From Pseudomonadota bacterium (GTDB lineage: Bacteria; Pseudomonadota; Gammaproteobacteria; Burkholderiales; Burkholderiaceae_D): a DNA stretch of 6,442 nt. The notes below the pieces were generated by a model. It ran no database searches and was not told the origin of the DNA. It saw only the letters and a list, made by a program, of their open reading frames with translations. The translations under genes were made by a program, and so were the position numbers. The DNA lies in contig JAEYIG010000147.1 in assembly GCA_023409175.1 (NCBI GenBank), forward strand, positions 1 through 6,442, read 5' to 3'. This document shows, piece after piece, positions 4,602-6,442 of this stretch (its first letter is position 1; each line of letters starts with the position of its first letter).

Positions 4602-6442
4602 TACTCTTTCTCTGTTTCCGGACCTTCTTCTTCAGACATTTCCGGACTTTCGTCTTCGATGTCGGATTCCAGGATACGTTGCAATCCGCTTAACGTCGTT
4701 CCTTCTTCCACTGCAATCAGGGTCACGCCCTGTGTTGCACGGCCCATTTCCCGAATTTCCGAAACACGGGTACGGATCAGAACGCCACCAGTCGTGATGA
4801 GCATGATTTCATCATTTTCATTCACCAGCGTCGCCGCGACGACCTTGCCGTTACGTTCCGACGTCTGAATGGCAATCATGCCTTTGGTGCCACGACCATG
4901 ACGGGTATATTCCGCAATAGGAGTCCGTTTACCGAACCCGTTTTCGGTTGCCGTCAGGACAGACTGGCTTTCATCACCGGCCACAAGCATCGCAATCACG
5001 TTCTGGTCGTCTTCCAGATTCATGCCACGAACACCGCGTGCTGTCCGTCCCATCGGACGAACGTCATTTTCGTCAAAACGAACTGCTTTACCGGCATCAG
5101 AGAAGAGCATGACATCGTGGCTACCGTCTGTCAAAGCGGCGCCGATCAGGTAATCGCCATCGTCCAGCCCAACCGCGATGATGCCGGCTTTGCGGGGATT
5201 GCTGAAATCGGTCAAAGGCGTTTTCTTGACAGTTCCCTGACTTGTTGCCATGAAAATATAGTGGTTGGCCGGGAAAGTCCTGTTTTCACCCGACAACGGG
5301 AGAATGACCGTGATTTTTTCGTCGCCCTGCAAAGGGAACATATTGACGATCGGCTTGCCACGCGAATTGCGTGACCCCTGCGGCACTTCCCATACTTTCA
5401 GCCAGTACATCCGTCCCCGGTCCGAAAAACAGAGGATATAGTCATGCGTATTGGCGATGAACAGCTGATCGACCCAGTCATCATCCTTTGTCGCCGTCGC
5501 CATACGGCCTCGCCCTCCCCGTTTCTGGGCACGATATTCGGACAATGGCTGGGACTTGATGTAACCGGTATGAGAGAGGGTGACCACCAGATCCTGCGGT
5601 GTAATCAGGTCTTCCGTTTCAAGATCACTGGCATTCAGTTCGATTTCAGATCGGCGAACGTCTTTTGCCTTTTCGCCATACTCGCCAATCACTTCCTTCA
5701 GCTCATCATCGATGATGGCCAGAACACGTTCCGGTTTTGCCAGAATATCGAGCAATTCGGCAATCTGTGCCATGACATCGCCGTATTCGTTCAGGATTTT
5801 GTCCTGTTCCAGCCCCGTCAGACGTTGCAGGCGCATCTGCAGGATTTCAGTCGCCTGCTCTTCCGACAATTTATAAAGACCATCGGACTGGATGCCAAAC
5901 ATCTTCGGCAAGCCTTCAGGACGAAAATCATCAACACTGTTAACGTGATCGGCACTGGTGCGCTCCAGCATGGATTTGACCAGAGACGAATCCCAGGAGC
6001 GGGACATCAATTCCTGACGTGCAATAGGAGGAGTTGGAGCGGCGCGGATAATGGCGATGAAATCATCGATATTCGCCAGCGCAACAGCCAGACCTTCTAG
6101 GACATGGCCGCGCTCACGGGCTTTTCTCAATTCGAATATCGTGCGGCGCGTAACGACCTCACGACGATGCGCCAGGAAGCATTCCAGCATCTGTTTCAGA
6201 TTCAACAGCTTTGGCTGGCCATCGACCAGAGCGACCATATTCATGCCGAAAGTATCCTGTAACTGGGTCTGCTTGTACAGATTGTTCAGGACGACTTCAG
6301 GCACTTCATTGCGCTTCAATTCAATAACGACACGCATGCCGGATTTGTCGGACTCGTCACGGATATCCGAAATGCCGTCGAGTTTCTTTTCACGGACACT
6401 TTCAGCGATGCGTTCCAGCAGGTTTTTCTTGTTGACCTGGTA
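4601..6442 (-). CDS. gyrA: DNA gyrase subunit A, C-terminal 613 residues, 5' end outside window
   Basis: GyrA breaks and rejoins DNA in the A2B2 gyrase that adds negative supercoils. The frame is open to the right edge, beginning YQVNKKNLLERIAESVREKK, which aligns near residue 266 of E. coli GyrA; the catalytic tyrosine and quinolone-resistance region are therefore outside. Fragment residues 1-250 hold the rest of the tower and the coiled-coil/C-gate region (for example HRREVVTRRTIFELRKARER, LRLQRLTGLE). From about residue 286 comes the DNA-wrapping C-terminal domain: six blade repeats starting near 286, 336, 396, 444, 495 and 546, each with a hydrophobic strand, a small turn and a basic strand. 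The GyrA box QKRGGRG (306-312) distinguishes it from ParC. The last 21 residues contain 11 Asp/Glu, an acidic tail shorter than that of E. coli. An internal ATG at 6337 is not the start, since homology continues upstream. The stop overlaps serC by one base. Confidence 0.98.
   Translation of the reverse strand, partial: YQVNKKNLLERIAESVREKKLDGISDIRDESDKSGMRVVIELKRNEVPEVVLNNLYKQTQLQDTFGMNMVALVDGQPKLLNLKQMLECFLAHRREVVTRRTIFELRKARERGHVLEGLAVALANIDDFIAIIRAAPTPPIARQELMSRSWDSSLVKSMLERTSADHVNSVDDFRPEGLPKMFGIQSDGLYKLSEEQATEILQMRLQRLTGLEQDKILNEYGDVMAQIAELLDILAKPERVLAIIDDELKEVIGEYGEKAKDVRRSEIELNASDLETEDLITPQDLVVTLSHTGYIKSQPLSEYRAQKRGGRGRMATATKDDDWVDQLFIANTHDYILCFSDRGRMYWLKVWEVPQGSRNSRGKPIVNMFPLQGDEKITVILPLSGENRTFPANHYIFMATSQGTVKKTPLTDFSNPRKAGIIAVGLDDGDYLIGAALTDGSHDVMLFSDAGKAVRFDENDVRPMGRTARGVRGMNLEDDQNVIAMLVAGDESQSVLTATENGFGKRTPIAEYTRHGRGTKGMIAIQTSERNGKVVAATLVNENDEIMLITTGGVLIRTRVSEIREMGRATQGVTLIAVEEGTTLSGLQRILESDIEDESPEMSEEEGPETEKE
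5507..5527 (-). other. gyrA: GyrA box coding segment
   Basis: This heptad, QKRGGRG, matches the Q(R/K)RGG(R/K)G signature of gyrase A subunits. In the family it is required for DNA wrapping around the C-terminal pinwheel and hence for introducing negative supercoils; ParC lacks the intact motif. It lies at the end of the first blade, after VVTLSHTGYIKSQPLSEYR. Its presence settles the gyrA versus parC choice. Confidence 0.93.

Noticed and set aside
4898..5374. Plus-strand open frame of 158 codons opposite the GyrA pinwheel.
   Set aside because: It is antisense to the blade repeats of gyrA and has no recognisable domain.
4715..5587. Six repeated segments in the gyrA 3' region, considered as DNA-level repeats.
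   Set aside because: They are the blade repeats of the GyrA C-terminal domain, similar at the protein level only; no DNA direct repeat is evident.
5444..6100. Plus-strand open frame of 218 codons opposite gyrA, the longest antisense frame.
   Set aside because: It is the complement of the strongly conserved gyrA coiled-coil and C-terminal region; the translation shows no motif and looks like a shadow.
6335..6337. Internal ATG as a possible start of a shorter GyrA/ParC-like protein.
   Set aside because: The frame remains open to the window edge and the 35 residues upstream (YQVNKKNLL to SDKSG) match GyrA, so this is an internal methionine.
1..6442. Search for mobile elements, CRISPR arrays, tRNA genes, toxin-antitoxin or defence genes.
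   Set aside because: Coding genes fill all but about 170 bases, all belong to housekeeping families in a conserved order, and no such signals were seen.

Overview
This window is an ordinary core-genome segment from a proteobacterium, most likely a betaproteobacterium of the order Burkholderiales. Gene order and protein character fit that group. The base composition looks near 50% G+C by eye, lower than Burkholderia or Ralstonia, which would suit an Oxalobacter-like member of the Oxalobacteraceae. The genus is inference only. All supported genes lie on the minus strand, and the plus-strand reading frames are shadows.

Layout in the direction of transcription (right to left): the 3' two-thirds of gyrA (DNA gyrase subunit A, cut by the right edge), serC (phosphoserine aminotransferase), a 143-base gap, pheA (chorismate mutase fused to prephenate dehydratase and an ACT domain), hisC (histidinol-phosphate/aromatic aminotransferase), tyrA (prephenate dehydrogenase), and the first 92 codons of aroA (EPSP synthase, cut by the left edge). 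This is the 'aromatic supraoperon' order gyrA-serC-pheA-hisC-tyrA-aroA, known from beta- and gammaproteobacteria, where cmk and rpsA usually follow.

The genes fit one metabolic theme. AroA makes the direct precursor of chorismate. PheA takes chorismate to phenylpyruvate, TyrA takes prephenate to 4-hydroxyphenylpyruvate, and HisC can transaminate both products. SerC feeds serine synthesis and pyridoxal phosphate, the cofactor of both aminotransferases. Packing is tight: gyrA/serC overlap by one base (TAATG), tyrA/aroA overlap by one base (TGATG), hisC and tyrA are 3 bases apart in the same frame with a GTG start for tyrA, and pheA/hisC are 25 bases apart.

The only stretch with unexplained structure is the 143-base serC-pheA gap. 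It holds a possible 9-codon ORF with a plausible ribosome binding site, an AU-rich hairpin followed by six U that begins at the last base of that ORF's stop codon, and a 22-base imperfect palindrome. Together these could form a terminator or attenuator between the gyrA-serC and pheA-hisC-tyrA-aroA segments. I found no mobile element, CRISPR array, RNA gene or novel multi-gene system.
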